Below are positions 29,703 to 39,998 of a stretch of 64,000 nt of DNA, in pieces. The stretch is taken from assembly GCF_947251545.1 (NCBI RefSeq), contig NZ_OX366362.1, positions 1,302,001 to 1,366,000 of the forward strand. Reading direction: 5' to 3'. How positions within the stretch are numbered: the first letter of the stretch is position 1; each line of letters starts with the position of its first letter. The notes beneath the pieces are model-generated. The model did no database searches, had not been told where the DNA came from, and saw only the letters and a list, made by a program, of their open reading frames with translations. Source of the stretch: Wolbachia endosymbiont (group A) of Anomoia purmunda. Its GTDB lineage: Bacteria; Pseudomonadota; Alphaproteobacteria; Rickettsiales; Anaplasmataceae. Position numbers and translations under genes: made by a program.

Positions 29703-29990
29703 TTATATCTTCTTGCGAAGAGCATTTATCTTCTCTATATCACCTTTTAAATCCACCTCCATAGAGAATTTAAGATTCATATTGTGGTCATCTTCATGGG
29801 CATTATAAATGTAACCATCAATAGTTAAGTTTCCTATCATATTATGGCTTTCATCTAGTATTTCGCTTCCTACTTGATAATGGCCAGTATATTCGTTAAA
29901 GGAACCATCTGTCAATTTGATGTATCCGTTACCAAATTCCTGCTCTAAATTTAAAAGATGATTAGTGTTAATAAAATCTATTTCGTTCAT
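29703..29990 (-). CDS. Small conserved-looking protein of unknown function
   Basis: A 95-residue acidic protein starting at ATG 29990, with GAGG 6 bases upstream (a GTG 12 bases earlier is possible but lacks a site). Sequence begins MNEIDFINTNHLLNLEQEFG and reads as alternating beta strands (GYIKLTDGSFNEYTGHYQVG, MIGNLTIDGYIYNA). No signal peptide or membrane segment. I do not recognise a family. It is transcribed away from atpB. Confidence 0.55.
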   Translation of the reverse strand: MNEIDFINTNHLLNLEQEFGNGYIKLTDGSFNEYTGHYQVGSEILDESHNMIGNLTIDGYIYNAHEDDHNMNLKFSMEVDLKGDIEKINALRKKI

Positions 29991-30164
29991 TATATACCTC
30001 ACTAAAAATTAAATTATAATTAAAATAAGGTGTTAAGTCAAGATATTGAATAATTTAATAAGATTAGTAAATTTTAAAATACAGAGCTGACTGTAATTAA
30101 CACTCTAATTACATATTTTGTTAATGTATCAATGTTATAATAACACAAAGCCTTATCTTAATTC

Positions 30165-30193
30165 TTGACTTTGTCCTATAAAATTCATACTTT
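30165..30193 (+). promoter_or_regulatory. Predicted promoter of the ATP synthase Fo operon
   Basis: TTGACT (30165-30170), 17-bp spacer, TACTTT (30188-30193), 26 bases before the atpB ATG; consistent with a short leader. Visual prediction. Confidence 0.45.
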
Positions 30194-30219
30194 ATTTACT
30201 GTTTATAGTTCAGATTAAA

Positions 30220-30945
30220 ATGGCATTAAATCCACTGGAACAGTTTAAAGTATATACAATAATAGAGTTACCTAGGTTATTTGGGTATGACGTAAGCTTT
30301 ACCAATTCATCTCTTTTCACGATGATTTCGGTGATATTGGTGATACTCTTTTTGCTTTTTGGAATAAAGAAGGGGGCAGTAATACCAGGATATTTGCAAG
30401 CTGCAGTTGAGTATGTATATGATTTTGTTATTTCAATAATAGAAAATAACACTGGAAGCAAAGGCTTGCAGCACATTCGATTGATATTTACAGTATTTAT
30501 TTTCATTTTATCGTGTAATTTAGTTGGTGTTCTTCCTTATAGTTTCACGGTCACAAGTCATGTGATAGTCACCTTCGCTTTATCGATGGTGGTTTTTATT
30601 TATATAACGATTGTTGGATTTAAAGAAAGGGGAGTAGAATTTTTACGCATATTGCTACCAAAAGGAACTCCTTCGTGGCTTGCACCTATAATAATTATTA
30701 TTAAGTTGTTTGCTTATTTAGTAAGACCGATTAGCCTATCAATAAGGCTTGCAGCAAATATGATTGCTGGTCATACAATCATCAAAGTGATAGCAGGGTT
30801 TATTGTAAATATGAACATATTTCTCACTCCTGCGCCGTTTTTGTTCATAATTGCATTGATAGGATTTGAAGTATTTGTTGCAATTTTACAAGCTTATATA
30901 TTTACTATATTAACATGTGTATATTTGTCAGATGCAGTAAAGTAA
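30220..30945 (+). CDS. atpB: ATP synthase Fo subunit a
   Basis: Integral membrane stator subunit with the two proton half-channels. The 241-residue protein has about six membrane helices and the essential arginine R176 in [15 protein letters not shown], which faces the c-ring glutamate. The first gene of the cluster atpB-atpE-atpF'-atpF, the usual alphaproteobacterial arrangement in which the Fo genes are separate from F1. Confidence 0.96.
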   Translation: MALNPLEQFKVYTIIELPRLFGYDVSFTNSSLFTMISVILVILFLLFGIKKGAVIPGYLQAAVEYVYDFVISIIENNTGSKGLQHIRLIFTVFIFILSCNLVGVLPYSFTVTSHVIVTFALSMVVFIYITIVGFKERGVEFLRILLPKGTPSWLAPIIIIIKLFAYLVRPISLSIRLAANMIAGHTIIKVIAGFIVNMNIFLTPAPFLFIIALIGFEVFVAILQAYIFTILTCVYLSDAVK

Positions 30946-31004
30946 TTGACTTCCTTGTAGAATATTTTACAATTATATTATGAAGAAATAATTAAAGGTA
31001 ATAT

Positions 31005-31232
31005 ATGGATTTAGTAGCTTTAAAATTTATAGCAATTGGTTTAGCTGTGTTTGGAATGCTCGGTGCTGGTTTAGGTATAGCTAATATCTTCTCTGCTATG
31101 TTAAATGGGATTGCGAGAAACCCTGAGTCAGAAGGTAAAATGAAAAGTTACGTTTATATTGGTGCTGCCATGGTTGAAATCATGGGATTGCTTGCGTTTG
31201 TACTTGCAATGTTATTAATATTTGCTGCTTAA
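31005..31232 (+). CDS. atpE: ATP synthase Fo subunit c
   Basis: Proteolipid of the rotating ring: 75 residues forming two membrane helices, with the polar loop ARNPES near residues 37-42 and the proton-carrying carboxylate E58 in AAMVEIMGLLAF. AAAGG lies 8 bases before the ATG. 59 bp after atpB. Confidence 0.97.
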   Translation: MDLVALKFIAIGLAVFGMLGAGLGIANIFSAMLNGIARNPESEGKMKSYVYIGAAMVEIMGLLAFVLAMLLIFAA

Positions 31233-31235
31233 CAG

Positions 31236-31715
31236 ATGCCACAGCTTGATGTTTCAACCTTCTTTTCTCAAATTTTTTGGTTTTTAATTTTTTTCTCTTC
31301 ACTTTTTTTCGTAGTAAGTTGTTTATTTTTACCAAAGTTAGATGAAATAATAAGCACTAGAAGTAAAGAAGTATTGGGTTCTTTTAATAGTTCTGTTCAT
31401 CTTTTAAGACTCACGGAAGAGCAGATTGCAAAGTATAATGCCGCTTTAAACCAAGCTAGAATACAGGCAAAAAGGATCATAGATGATGCACTTGCTCAGG
31501 TAGAAGAAATGAGAGCTAATGTTAAGAGTATATTAGAAGAGGAAGACAAAAAAATGAGCAAGCTTATTGAAGAAAAAGTAGCAAAATTTAAATGTGAGTA
31601 CACTAGTGAGTTAAAACAAATGGCTACTAGTATTGCTTTAATTTACTACACTAAATTGACCAATTCTGAAATTGAAGAGAAATTTATTGCTGACTTGGTG
31701 TCCAAAGAATTTTAG
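31236..31715 (+). CDS. atpF': ATP synthase Fo subunit b'
   Basis: Peripheral-stalk subunit, 159 residues: MPQLDVSTFFSQIFWFLIFF membrane anchor, then a long charged coiled coil (ARIQAKRIIDDALAQVEEM). Two different b-type genes in tandem are typical of alphaproteobacteria; this one lies first and has the PQLDxSTFxxQ start of b'. Only three bases separate it from atpE. Confidence 0.92.
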   Translation: MPQLDVSTFFSQIFWFLIFFSSLFFVVSCLFLPKLDEIISTRSKEVLGSFNSSVHLLRLTEEQIAKYNAALNQARIQAKRIIDDALAQVEEMRANVKSILEEEDKKMSKLIEEKVAKFKCEYTSELKQMATSIALIYYTKLTNSEIEEKFIADLVSKEF

Positions 31716-31723
31716 GGGTTTTT

Positions 31724-32200
31724 ATGTCTACATCACTGATTATCGGTCTTGCCTTCTTGGTAGGCCTTGTTCTTTCGTATAAATTGCTGAAGAAAGTGAT
31801 AAAAAATGCGCTTAACAATAAGCGTAATAAAAGCAAATTTTCAAGTGAAGAAACTGAAAAATTCAGGAAAGATATGTTGGAGTATTACAAAAAATCTTCT
31901 GAAAAATACAAAGAATTAGATGCAGAAGTTAATAAAATGATGAATGAAGCACTTGATAAGGCTAATAGTATCATTAAGCGCAATAGACAGCAGCTAGATC
32001 AGACATTAGATGACAATGCCCATTCTAACTTGAAGAAAGTCACTGACCAAGTTGAAAAAGCTCTTGGAGATTTACAGGCTAACACAGCGAATATAGCTGC
32101 TGATGCTGTAAAAAAAATAATGCATGAACGTAAAGATGATAAGCGTAGTAGCGAGGTCATATCTTCGTTTTCACGTGACTTAAATAAAAAATTGCATTAG
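31724..32200 (+). CDS. atpF: ATP synthase Fo subunit b
   Basis: Second peripheral-stalk subunit, 158 residues: N-terminal anchor (SLIIGLAFLVGLVLSYKLLK) and a coiled coil rich in Lys/Glu (RKDMLEYYKKSSEKYKELDA). It pairs with b' to hold F1. Eight bases after atpF' and five before the glycosyltransferase gene, so the operon continues beyond ATP synthase. Confidence 0.92.
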   Translation: MSTSLIIGLAFLVGLVLSYKLLKKVIKNALNNKRNKSKFSSEETEKFRKDMLEYYKKSSEKYKELDAEVNKMMNEALDKANSIIKRNRQQLDQTLDDNAHSNLKKVTDQVEKALGDLQANTANIAADAVKKIMHERKDDKRSSEVISSFSRDLNKKLH

Positions 32201-32205
32201 GTTTA

Positions 32206-33795
32206 ATGCCTATACTTCAAGCTGATAATGTAGAAAAAATTAAGTTTGATTCTAGTTTGTGCAAAGAGCAAGAGAAACTTTTTTACTATAAATTTAATAT
32301 AATTCCTTGGCAAAAATTAAATGATACTACTTTTTTTATGGTTGAAGACACAAGCCAAGATGTCAACCGTTGGGTCGAAGCTCATTACGGTATTGACTAT
32401 GTATTAATAAAAGTTGATAGCGAACAGATTTTAAATCTTCTTAACTCGCACTTTGGTATTTCAGAATTTGCAAGCAACTACTTATATTACAAGAATCCTA
32501 ATTTTTCAGTCAAAAGCATTAAACTAAGCTCAATATTTTTTGCTTCTTTCTTTATTGTAACTTCAATTTTAACACTAACAGAGAAATATACATATTTTGC
32601 TTTGATGTTGATATTTATAATCGGCTGTTCTAGTTATTTATTCAAGTTTATAGCTACAATTTTTAACTTATGTGAAACCTCCAACCAAAAAGTGGATTAT
32701 AGTAAGCTGAATGAAGAAGATTTTCCTATATATACTATTTTATTGCCTGCTTTTAAAGAAAGTGCAGTGATAGAGCAATTGATCGAAAGCATTGAAAGTT
32801 TGGATTATCCAAAATCAAAATTAGATGTGAAGCTTCAGGTAGAAAGTGATGACCAGGAAACGCTAGCAGCTATAGAAAAGTACACTTTACCGCAGTATTT
32901 TGAAGTAATAAAAGTGCCTCGTTCTTTGCCTAGAACAAAAGCCAAGTCATGCAATTATGCTATGAGCTTTGCTAGAGGAAAGTATGCAGTAATATATGAT
33001 GCGGACGATAAACCAGACCCATTGCAGTTAAAAAAAGCACTGATTGAATTTAATAAGGGCGACGATAAGCTTGCCTGTGTACAGGCGAAATTAAATTACT
33101 ATAATTGTGATTATAATTTTCTCACAAAATCCTTTTCTCTGGAGTATATGAACTGGTTTCAATACTTATTGCCTGGATTCCAAAAAATGAACATGCCGAT
33201 GCCTTTGGGTGGTAGCAGTAATCATTTTTCAGTAAAAATTCTAAAAAAAGTGTTTTTCTGGGATGCTTACAGTGTTACCGAAGATGCTGACCTCGGTTTG
33301 AGACTTGCGCAAATGGGATATAAAACCAGGATGATTGATTCAGAAACATTGGAAGAGTCACCAATTGCTGTATTTGCTTGGATTAAGCAAAGAGCGCGCT
33401 GGATCAAAGGCTATATGCAAACTTATATTGTTCATTTAAAAAATATAAAGTCACTTTATAAACACACTGGATTTAAGGGAATTTTGCTATTGAATTTTTT
33501 TGTTGGCTCTGCAGTTTTTATATTTTTTACTACTCGATTTTTACTGCTTTCATTGATATTAACTAAAGTTTTAAATGAATTATTTTTGTACTACTTTGTA
33601 GTGGTATACGTTACTAACCTGATTCTTTTGGTAATAGCTGTCAAACAGCAAAAGATGCCTTTTTATTTTTATATAGTATCGATATTTTTTCCGGTCTATA
33701 ATCTGCTACATAGTGTTGCAGCTTTTCTTGCCTTGTGGGAATTTATTCTTTACCCTGAGCGATGGAACAAAACTCAGCATGGTTTATGGAAGTAA
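32206..33795 (+). CDS. Membrane GT2 glycosyltransferase
   Basis: A 529-residue processive-type family 2 glycosyltransferase. About residues 1-90 form a soluble domain that may resemble the N-terminal domain of GspE/MshE proteins (inference). Membrane segments flank the catalytic domain (about 110-150 and 430-510). Catalytic features: [13 protein letters not shown] (D265-D268) for nucleotide-sugar and metal, [10 protein letters not shown], and the Q395-R-A-R398-W399 motif of beta-glycan synthases. Product unknown. It overlaps ctaA by 34 bp and directly follows atpF, so it is co-transcribed with respiratory genes. Confidence 0.85.
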   Translation: MPILQADNVEKIKFDSSLCKEQEKLFYYKFNIIPWQKLNDTTFFMVEDTSQDVNRWVEAHYGIDYVLIKVDSEQILNLLNSHFGISEFASNYLYYKNPNFSVKSIKLSSIFFASFFIVTSILTLTEKYTYFALMLIFIIGCSSYLFKFIATIFNLCETSNQKVDYSKLNEEDFPIYTILLPAFKESAVIEQLIESIESLDYPKSKLDVKLQVESDDQETLAAIEKYTLPQYFEVIKVPRSLPRTKAKSCNYAMSFARGKYAVIYDADDKPDPLQLKKALIEFNKGDDKLACVQAKLNYYNCDYNFLTKSFSLEYMNWFQYLLPGFQKMNMPMPLGGSSNHFSVKILKKVFFWDAYSVTEDADLGLRLAQMGYKTRMIDSETLEESPIAVFAWIKQRARWIKGYMQTYIVHLKNIKSLYKHTGFKGILLLNFFVGSAVFIFFTTRFLLLSLILTKVLNELFLYYFVVVYVTNLILLVIAVKQQKMPFYFYIVSIFFPVYNLLHSVAAFLALWEFILYPERWNKTQHGLWK

Positions 33796-34889
33796 AACCT
33801 GTAGCTATTTGGCTTTTTCTCTGCTGTATTATGGTAATTCTCATGGTGGGGATTGGTGGATTTACCAGACTTTCAAAAGCAGGATTGTCAATCACAGAGT
33901 GGAAACCAATTACTGGAACATTACCACCACTGAGTGAACAAGACTGGCTACAAGAAAAATTAAAATACGAAGCTACACCTGAATATAAAGCACTTAACTA
34001 TGGTATTAGTATGGAGGAGTTTCGCGCTATATACTTAATAGAATATGTACACAGATTGGTGGCAAGACTAACAGGTTTAGTTTTTGTCCTGCCATTTATA
34101 TATTTTACATTAAGAAGAAAAATATCTAAAAAGGTAGTAATAAAGCTATTTGTGGCATTATTATTTGGAGCTTTACAAGCTTTTGCTGGTTGGTATATGG
34201 TTAAAAGTGGTTTAGTAACTGAACCTCATGTTAGCCACTATAGGCTTGCACTTCACTTGTTATTAGCATTAATTATCTTTGCATTATTGTCATATCAATT
34301 TTTTGATTATCAGCCAGCGTCACGCACGCAACTGCACGAACATTGCGATATAAGAGTAACTTTCACCAAGAAAGATGTCATCCCAGTGCGTGACACTGGG
34401 ATGACAGGATTTCAATCTACTAACAGTAGTATATATTACACAATACTTATTATGATTCTAGTTGCTATACAAATAATTTTCGGTGCGTTTGTTGCGGGAT
34501 TAAATGCTGGTTTGATTTACAATACCTTTCCACTAATGGACGGACAAATCGTTCCAGAAGATTTATTTTTCTTACAGCCTACATGGTTAAATATCTTTGA
34601 GAACAGAGCAACAGTGCAATTTATACATCGAGCATTGGCATTGCTAATATTAGTTCTGACAGCAATACTTACAATAAAAAATGCCAGTGTAAAACCGGTA
34701 TATATTATGCTGCTCTCCGTTATCATTCAGATTATTTTAGGTGTAATTACTCTATTATTGCACATACCAATAGTCATTGCCATAGCTCATCAAGTGTTTT
34801 CATTTATCTTGTTTGGGTCAAGTTTATACTTCTTGTGTTATTTAAGAAAGCAGACTACATCACCAATCTGCACATTTTTTCCTTCTTGA
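33762..34889 (+). CDS. ctaA: Heme A synthase (COX15/CtaA type 2)
   Basis: Oxidises heme O to heme A for cytochrome aa3 oxidase. The 375-residue protein has eight hydrophobic segments and the paired heme-ligand histidines in EYVHRLVAR (helix 2), [13 protein letters not shown], and QFIHRALAL / [29 protein letters not shown] is a strong family signature. A WPE palindrome (34376-34406) is translated in frame as residues 205-215, [11 protein letters not shown], in the loop between two membrane halves. Overlaps the upstream glycosyltransferase by 34 bp and, tail to tail, pccA by 52 bp. Confidence 0.95.
   Translation: MEQNSAWFMEVKPVAIWLFLCCIMVILMVGIGGFTRLSKAGLSITEWKPITGTLPPLSEQDWLQEKLKYEATPEYKALNYGISMEEFRAIYLIEYVHRLVARLTGLVFVLPFIYFTLRRKISKKVVIKLFVALLFGALQAFAGWYMVKSGLVTEPHVSHYRLALHLLLALIIFALLSYQFFDYQPASRTQLHEHCDIRVTFTKKDVIPVRDTGMTGFQSTNSSIYYTILIMILVAIQIIFGAFVAGLNAGLIYNTFPLMDGQIVPEDLFFLQPTWLNIFENRATVQFIHRALALLILVLTAILTIKNASVKPVYIMLLSVIIQIILGVITLLLHIPIVIAIAHQVFSFILFGSSLYFLCYLRKQTTSPICTFFPS
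34376..34406 (+). repeat. WPE palindrome inside ctaA
   Basis: TGTCATCCCAGTGC / GTGACACTGGGATGACA palindrome entirely within the heme A synthase frame. Confidence 0.92.
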
Positions 34890-37051
34890 ACGGGAATATT
34901 TTTTATCACCATTGCTGCTTCAGCACATATAATATTTTCCATTTTCATTGCCTCCACCACAAATAAAGGTTGTCCTATTTCCACCTGATCTCCTACATTT
35001 ACGTGTAATTTAACTAATAAGCCAGATATTGGGGATCTTACGGCATCTGCTGAAATCTCTTCTGTTTCATTGTTTAGCATTAACTTACTTAATTCAGCTA
35101 CATGAGGTTTAAATATGTAACACTCAGCTTTCATGCCTGCATGTCTTATGAAGTATTTGCTGCCTTGTTTTTCTACTTTAAATGTTATATCAGCATCATC
35201 ATTAATTGTAATATATAGTAACTTATGACTTGATTTCCATTTGCCTACTACAGAGTATGTATTGTGGTTATATACTGTTGTTAATATATTATCTTGATAT
35301 CTTGCACTTATGGAGTACTCATTATCATTTATATTCACTATGAATAAATCTCTTGCATAACCACCTGTAATCTCAGCGCTATGAGATATTGCCCCAATAT
35401 CATGAGGTGTTATCCCAATACCACAAGATGTCATCCCAGTGCTTGACACTGGGATCCACTCTTTTTCTTTTCTGGATTCCAGTGTCAAGCACTGGAATGA
35501 CACCGGAGAGTGAGTAGCTGATACTGGTGCCCCTTCTTTTTTACTAGATTCCAGTGTCACGTACTGGAATGACACCTGAGGTGTTTCATTCACTGGTTGA
35601 TTGTGGTACCTTTCTTCATTTTCTAAATGAACATATAACGTAATGAAAATAAATATTTTAATATACTCTTCTGTAATAAAATCGCCGTGAAACCCACTAG
35701 GGTAATGGTCTGGAATGAATCTCGTGTGGAGCTTCGCTGCAATAAAATTTGGGTGATGGAAGATGGATTCTAGAAATTCTATATTATTTGTTACTCCTCC
35801 TATATAACATTCAGACAATGCTTTTTGCATTCTGCTGATCGCTTCTACTCTATCTTTTCCATATGTTATCACTTTTGCAATCATCGAATCATAGAACGTG
35901 CTAATTTCTGAACCTGCAGCAACTCCATCGTCTATTCTTACATAATCATTTGCACTAGGTTTATCGTAATATTTTATTCTTCCGCTGGAAGGAAAAAATT
36001 TCTTTGATGGATCTTCAGCGCAAATCCTACTTTCTATTGCAGAACCAGTAAGTTTAATATCATCCTGACTAAACCTTAGTTTTTCTCCACAGGAAGTTCT
36101 AATCATTTCTTCTACTATGTCTATTCCAGTTATAAATTCTGTTACTGGATGCTCAACTTGCAATCTCGTATTTACCTCAAGAAAATAGAAGTTTTGGTCT
36201 TTATCTACAACAAACTCAACAGTACCTGCTGAAAAATAGCCAACTTGCTTTGCTAGAGAAACACATTGGGCATACATTTTTTGTCTTACTTCTTCACTAA
36301 TGAATGGACTTGGTGTTTCTTCCATTATTTTCTGGTTATTCCTTTGTATCGAGCATTCTCTCTCTCCAAGACACACTATATTGCCATATTTATCTGCTAT
36401 GATTTGTATTTCAATATGTCTTGGTAACTCTATATATTTCTCTATAAAGATACTGCCATCCTTAAAACTTTTCTCTGCTTCATTTGTTGCTGATGTGAAC
36501 GCTAGTTCAATTTCTTTTTTGGAATTTACAATTCGCATTCCTTTGCCACCACCGCCTGATGCAGCTTTAAGCATAACAGGAAAGCCAATTTCTTCAGCAA
36601 CTTGAGCTGCGTGGGCAGCATCGCTGATCTTACCCATATATCCTGGTACTACATTCACTCCAGCTTTTTTTGCAGCCTCTTTTGCTGTTATTTTATTAGC
36701 TGTAACTTCTATTGTTTCTGCACTGGGACCGATGAAATCTATATTATGTTTTTGAAGAGCACGTGGAAAATCTGGATTTTCTGCTAAAAAACCATAGCCA
36801 GGATGAACTGCCTGCGCGCCTGTTTCAACTGCTACTTCACATATTTTTTCAATGTTTAAATAACTGAGGCAAGATGGCGAAGGGCCGATATATCTTGACT
36901 CATCTGCTTGTCTTACATGCACAGAATTTACATCTGCATCCGAATATACGCATACACAAGATATACCCATCCTACGAGCAGTTCTGATAATCCTGCAGGC
37001 AATCTCTCCTCTGTTTGCTATTAAAATCTTACTGTACTTCTTTTCCGTCAT
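34838..37051 (-). CDS. pccA: Propionyl/acyl-CoA carboxylase alpha subunit (biotin carboxylase + BCCP) with WPE insertion
   Basis: Carboxylates enzyme-bound biotin for transfer to propionyl-CoA. From ATG 37051 the 737-residue protein starts [20 protein letters not shown], has an ATP-grasp biotin carboxylase domain (residues about 5-450; [26 protein letters not shown]), a linker, and a biotinyl domain with the biotin lysine K703 in VEAMKMENI. Length and the middle domain fit PccA rather than the short AccC. About residues 489-545 are three translated palindromes (35418-35585). Its 3' end overlaps ctaA by 52 bp. The partner pccB is not in the window. Confidence 0.92.
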   Translation of the reverse strand: MTEKKYSKILIANRGEIACRIIRTARRMGISCVCVYSDADVNSVHVRQADESRYIGPSPSCLSYLNIEKICEVAVETGAQAVHPGYGFLAENPDFPRALQKHNIDFIGPSAETIEVTANKITAKEAAKKAGVNVVPGYMGKISDAAHAAQVAEEIGFPVMLKAASGGGGKGMRIVNSKKEIELAFTSATNEAEKSFKDGSIFIEKYIELPRHIEIQIIADKYGNIVCLGERECSIQRNNQKIMEETPSPFISEEVRQKMYAQCVSLAKQVGYFSAGTVEFVVDKDQNFYFLEVNTRLQVEHPVTEFITGIDIVEEMIRTSCGEKLRFSQDDIKLTGSAIESRICAEDPSKKFFPSSGRIKYYDKPSANDYVRIDDGVAAGSEISTFYDSMIAKVITYGKDRVEAISRMQKALSECYIGGVTNNIEFLESIFHHPNFIAAKLHTRFIPDHYPSGFHGDFITEEYIKIFIFITLYVHLENEERYHNQPVNETPQVSFQYVTLESSKKEGAPVSATHSPVSFQCLTLESRKEKEWIPVSSTGMTSCGIGITPHDIGAISHSAEITGGYARDLFIVNINDNEYSISARYQDNILTTVYNHNTYSVVGKWKSSHKLLYITINDDADITFKVEKQGSKYFIRHAGMKAECYIFKPHVAELSKLMLNNETEEISADAVRSPISGLLVKLHVNVGDQVEIGQPLFVVEAMKMENIICAEAAMVIKNIPVQEGKNVQIGDVVCFLK
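35418..35585 (-). repeat. Three WPE palindromes inside pccA
   Basis: CCCAGTGCTTGACACTGGG (35437-35455), ATTCCAGTGTCAAGCACTGG (about 35476-35495) and ATTCCAGTGTCACGTACTGG (about 35549-35568), with 15-55 bp spacers, all in the minus-strand coding frame; the largest coding insertion in the window (about 55 residues). Confidence 0.9.
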
Positions 37052-37120
37052 CGTATGAGTATACTTTCTTAAGTTGAGAAAGTAAATTATTGCCTGCAAG
37101 TAATTTTTCTTCTTTATATA

Positions 37121-37888
37121 TTAGATACCATATATCATCTTTGCAGCATCTTTATCACTGATACTTTCCATTAGAGTGCTTACGTCATGCGAGTCGTATA
37201 TTTCACCAAATACTTTAGCTGACAGATACGCAGCCCCACCAGAAATTATCCCAGCCATCGAAGCCAATGCAAGAGACTGAGAAACTAAAAATAAAAAGTA
37301 TAAAGACAAACATAAAGCAGCAATACATGCTATCGCTCCTACTATATATAAGCATAGGCGAAACTTCTGATTACATATAAGACTGTCCTTTATGCCTGCA
37401 ATTTCTTTTATCTCTTTCCTAACTGTTTTACTAACCCAATCAAGAGGAGTCTTTTTAGATTTATCTAACGCACATCTATTACCTAATGCATTTCTAATGT
37501 AACTTTTAAAATTTTCTGATTTTTCTTTTGTTACTTTTTCCGAAGAATCCAAATGCTCAAATGCTCCTTTTACTACACTTGGTAATATCCCCATCTTTGC
37601 TGCTATATGAAATGGATTTTCATGATCTTCATTGTACTCTAACAAGTGAACATTACTTTCAACACTTTTCTTGAAAATAGATAAAAACTTATCAACGTTT
37701 CCTGTTTTTGCAGCTAAATGCAGGAGATTATCTCCCCGCACTATTAGTTTTGTTTTGTCAGATGAACCTGCATGCCAACAGACATTACCTTTATTGTTTT
37801 CGAGAAATTTTGTTATTTCGTCAATATTAGCTTTACTTTCTTTGAGAAATTTTGCTATTCTATTTTCCTCATCTGTAGATCTAGTCAT
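37121..37888 (-). CDS. Ankyrin-repeat protein with C-terminal membrane segments
   Basis: 255 residues. Two ankyrin repeats are clear (DNLLHLAAKTGNVDKFLSIF and ENPFHIAAKMGILPSVVKGA, residues about 53-115), preceded by a probable degenerate one. Residues about 180-240 contain two hydrophobic helices (FRLCLYIVGAIACIAALCLS and ALASMAGIISGGAAYLSA). This ankyrin-plus-membrane layout recurs in Wolbachia candidates for host interaction, but no secretion signal is visible; effector function is inference. ATG 37888. It lies 69 bp upstream (in its own sense) of nothing related; divergent from gltX. Confidence 0.75.
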   Translation of the reverse strand: MTRSTDEENRIAKFLKESKANIDEITKFLENNKGNVCWHAGSSDKTKLIVRGDNLLHLAAKTGNVDKFLSIFKKSVESNVHLLEYNEDHENPFHIAAKMGILPSVVKGAFEHLDSSEKVTKEKSENFKSYIRNALGNRCALDKSKKTPLDWVSKTVRKEIKEIAGIKDSLICNQKFRLCLYIVGAIACIAALCLSLYFLFLVSQSLALASMAGIISGGAAYLSAKVFGEIYDSHDVSTLMESISDKDAAKMIYGI

Positions 37889-38037
37889 AACTTACCTAAC
37901 TATATTTAACCAACACTAAATTATACAACATAACTTATGAAAAACAAGTAGATTTTACCTCTCAGAATAAATAAATTCTACATTGTTACAAACGTGGATT
38001 TTGGGTATCATAGCCTATACTTTACTGTAACAATAAC

Positions 38038-39603
38038 ATGCCAGACATAGTCACGAGATTCGCTCCATCACCAACAGGGTTTTTGCATATTGGTGGGGCC
38101 CGCACTGCGTTATTTAATTGGCTCTATGCAAAGCATCATGGTGGCAGGTTTTTGCTAAGGATTGAGGACACCGACAGAAAACGTTCAACGCAAGAAGCAA
38201 TTGATGCAATTATAGAAGGGCTAAAATGGCTCGGTGTGAGCTGTGATGGGGAAATAGTATATCAGTCAAAAAGAATAGAGCGGCATAAAGAAGTAGCAAA
38301 CCTTTTAGTTGAGAAGGGTAGGGCGTATCACTGTTACTGCCCTGAAGATGAAGTTGCAGAAAAGAAGGCAAAAGCAAGAGAAGAGGGCAAGATATACAAG
38401 CATAAATGTACTACAAAACCTCCTTCTTGTCATCCCAGTGCTCGACACTGGGATCCAGAAAAAAATATGTGGTCACGCGCTGGAATGACATCGGGTGTGA
38501 GGTCAGTTATCCTTTTCAAAGTGCCAGACTCGCAAGAGATCGTCATTGATGATAAAATATACGGCCAAATCAAAGTAAATAGCGAGCAGCTTGATGATAT
38601 AGTGATCTTACGCTCTGACAACACTCCAACATATATTTTTGCCGTGGTAATTGACGATCATGATGCTGGAATAACCGATATTATACGTGGTTCTGATCAC
38701 CTCACTAATACCTTTAAGCAGTTGCTAATATACCAGGCTCTTGATTTTGATGTTCCACGTTTTGCGCATGTGCCGCTTATTCACGGGGAAGATGGGAATA
38801 AGCTGTCTAAAAGGCATGGTGCCACAAGTGTTTGCGACTACGAAAAGATGGGAATATTACCTGAAGCGATGCGTAATTACCTACTGAGGCTTGGTTGGAG
38901 CCACGGTAATGACGAGATTATTAGCGATGAGCAAGCAATAGAGTGGTTTAATTTAGAAAGCATTGGTCGTTCACCTGCACGGCTCGATTTCAAAAAACTG
39001 GAGCATTTGAATAACCACTATATTAGTAATATGAGCAATGAAGATATTTTAAGTATTATTATTCCAATGTTCGAGAGTAATGCAAAAGATCTTTCTTTAA
39101 CCCAATCTTTGATGTCATTCCAGTGCGTGACACTGGAATCCAGAAAGACAAAAGAATGGATCCCAGTGTCAGCTACTTGGATGACAGGGGGTAATGCGGA
39201 AGGTATCTTTTTGACTGACAAGAAAAAGAACTATTTACTGCAAGGGCTGACAGAGCTAAAAAAAAGAGCAAACTACCTGACCGAATTATTGGATTTAGCA
39301 AAATTTTATATTCAAGATCCGCCACTTGATTTAAGTGAAGAAGCTTGTCAAATTGTCAAATCTAACCTCGATATAATCAAGTTACTTGCGTCATTTCTGT
39401 TAAAGATCGGTGATGAAGACTGGAATAAGGGTTTTTTATCTTCTCAGATCAAGGAATTTTCAAAATTGCACGATATGAAAATAAGCGATGTGTACCACTC
39501 ATTACGTGCCCCTATAACCGGAGTAATGGATGCACCTGGAATCATTGATATAATGGTGATTCTTGGTAAAGATGAGTGTATAAGGAGATTGCAAGAGCTA
39601 TAA
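38038..39603 (+). CDS. gltX: Glutamyl-tRNA synthetase with two WPE insertions
   Basis: Class I synthetase, 521 residues, longer than the usual about 470 because of two translated palindrome insertions: residues about 131-153 (38428-38491; SCHPSARHWDPE, WSRAGMTSG) and about 359-383 (39112-39186; SFQCVTLESR, EWIPVSATWM). Core motifs are intact: APSPTGFLHIGGARTALFNW (HIGH-type at 17-20), and KLSKR at 255-259. C-terminal anticodon-binding helices follow. Rickettsiales often have two GluRS copies with different tRNA specificity; the window cannot show which this is. The dispersed repeat begins 10 bp after the stop. Confidence 0.95.
   Translation: MPDIVTRFAPSPTGFLHIGGARTALFNWLYAKHHGGRFLLRIEDTDRKRSTQEAIDAIIEGLKWLGVSCDGEIVYQSKRIERHKEVANLLVEKGRAYHCYCPEDEVAEKKAKAREEGKIYKHKCTTKPPSCHPSARHWDPEKNMWSRAGMTSGVRSVILFKVPDSQEIVIDDKIYGQIKVNSEQLDDIVILRSDNTPTYIFAVVIDDHDAGITDIIRGSDHLTNTFKQLLIYQALDFDVPRFAHVPLIHGEDGNKLSKRHGATSVCDYEKMGILPEAMRNYLLRLGWSHGNDEIISDEQAIEWFNLESIGRSPARLDFKKLEHLNNHYISNMSNEDILSIIIPMFESNAKDLSLTQSLMSFQCVTLESRKTKEWIPVSATWMTGGNAEGIFLTDKKKNYLLQGLTELKKRANYLTELLDLAKFYIQDPPLDLSEEACQIVKSNLDIIKLLASFLLKIGDEDWNKGFLSSQIKEFSKLHDMKISDVYHSLRAPITGVMDAPGIIDIMVILGKDECIRRLQEL
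38428..38491 (+). repeat. WPE palindrome pair inside gltX, first site
   Basis: CCCAGTGCTCGACACTGGG core at about 38433-38451, followed by a half unit GTCACGCGCTGGAATGACAT (about 38471-38490), all in the gltX frame. Confidence 0.88.
39112..39186 (+). repeat. WPE palindrome pair inside gltX, second site
   Basis: ATTCCAGTGCGTGACACTGG (about 39117-39136) and CCCAGTGTCAGCTACTTGG (39162-39180), both translated within gltX. Confidence 0.88.
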
Positions 39604-39612
39604 GATCAAACG

Positions 39613-39998
39613 AAAAACTTACTTGACACCCTTCGCCAGCCCCCTTATCATGACAGTGAAGGTATTCATTTATCTTCAATCTGTGCAGATTAAACGACAA
39701 CAGTATTACGTAATTGGCGTCTTATTTTTAATTTTTTGCACTATGCACACTTTACGTCTTCACAACATTTCTGGGTTTTTACCTATATAAGCTGAAACGC
39801 GCTTATAAAGCGTTCAAGACATCACCCAACGTCAAATTTTAAAATAGAGAGTGAATAACTAGCTACTGCGCGTTTTCTATGCCTTTTTTTTCTGCCTGGT
39901 AAATTTCTTAAATATTTATAGCTAAGGTTAGTTGCACTTAAAAGCAGCTAAATTGCAGTGTTTGAGGCTTAAAAGACGCCAATACTGAAAATAGACAT
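39613..39998 (-). repeat. Dispersed non-coding repeat, copy 2, truncated by IS5
   Basis: About 385 bp matching the inverse of 14030-14520 and the same strand of 61385-61770: TGACACCCTTCGCCAGCCCC start, GGCGTCTTATTTTTAATTTT, TAAGCTGAAACGCGCTTATA, and the GCCTTTTTTTCTGCC unit. It stops abruptly at 39998 where the IS5-type element begins, so that insertion removed or displaced its other half. No gene. Confidence 0.75.
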
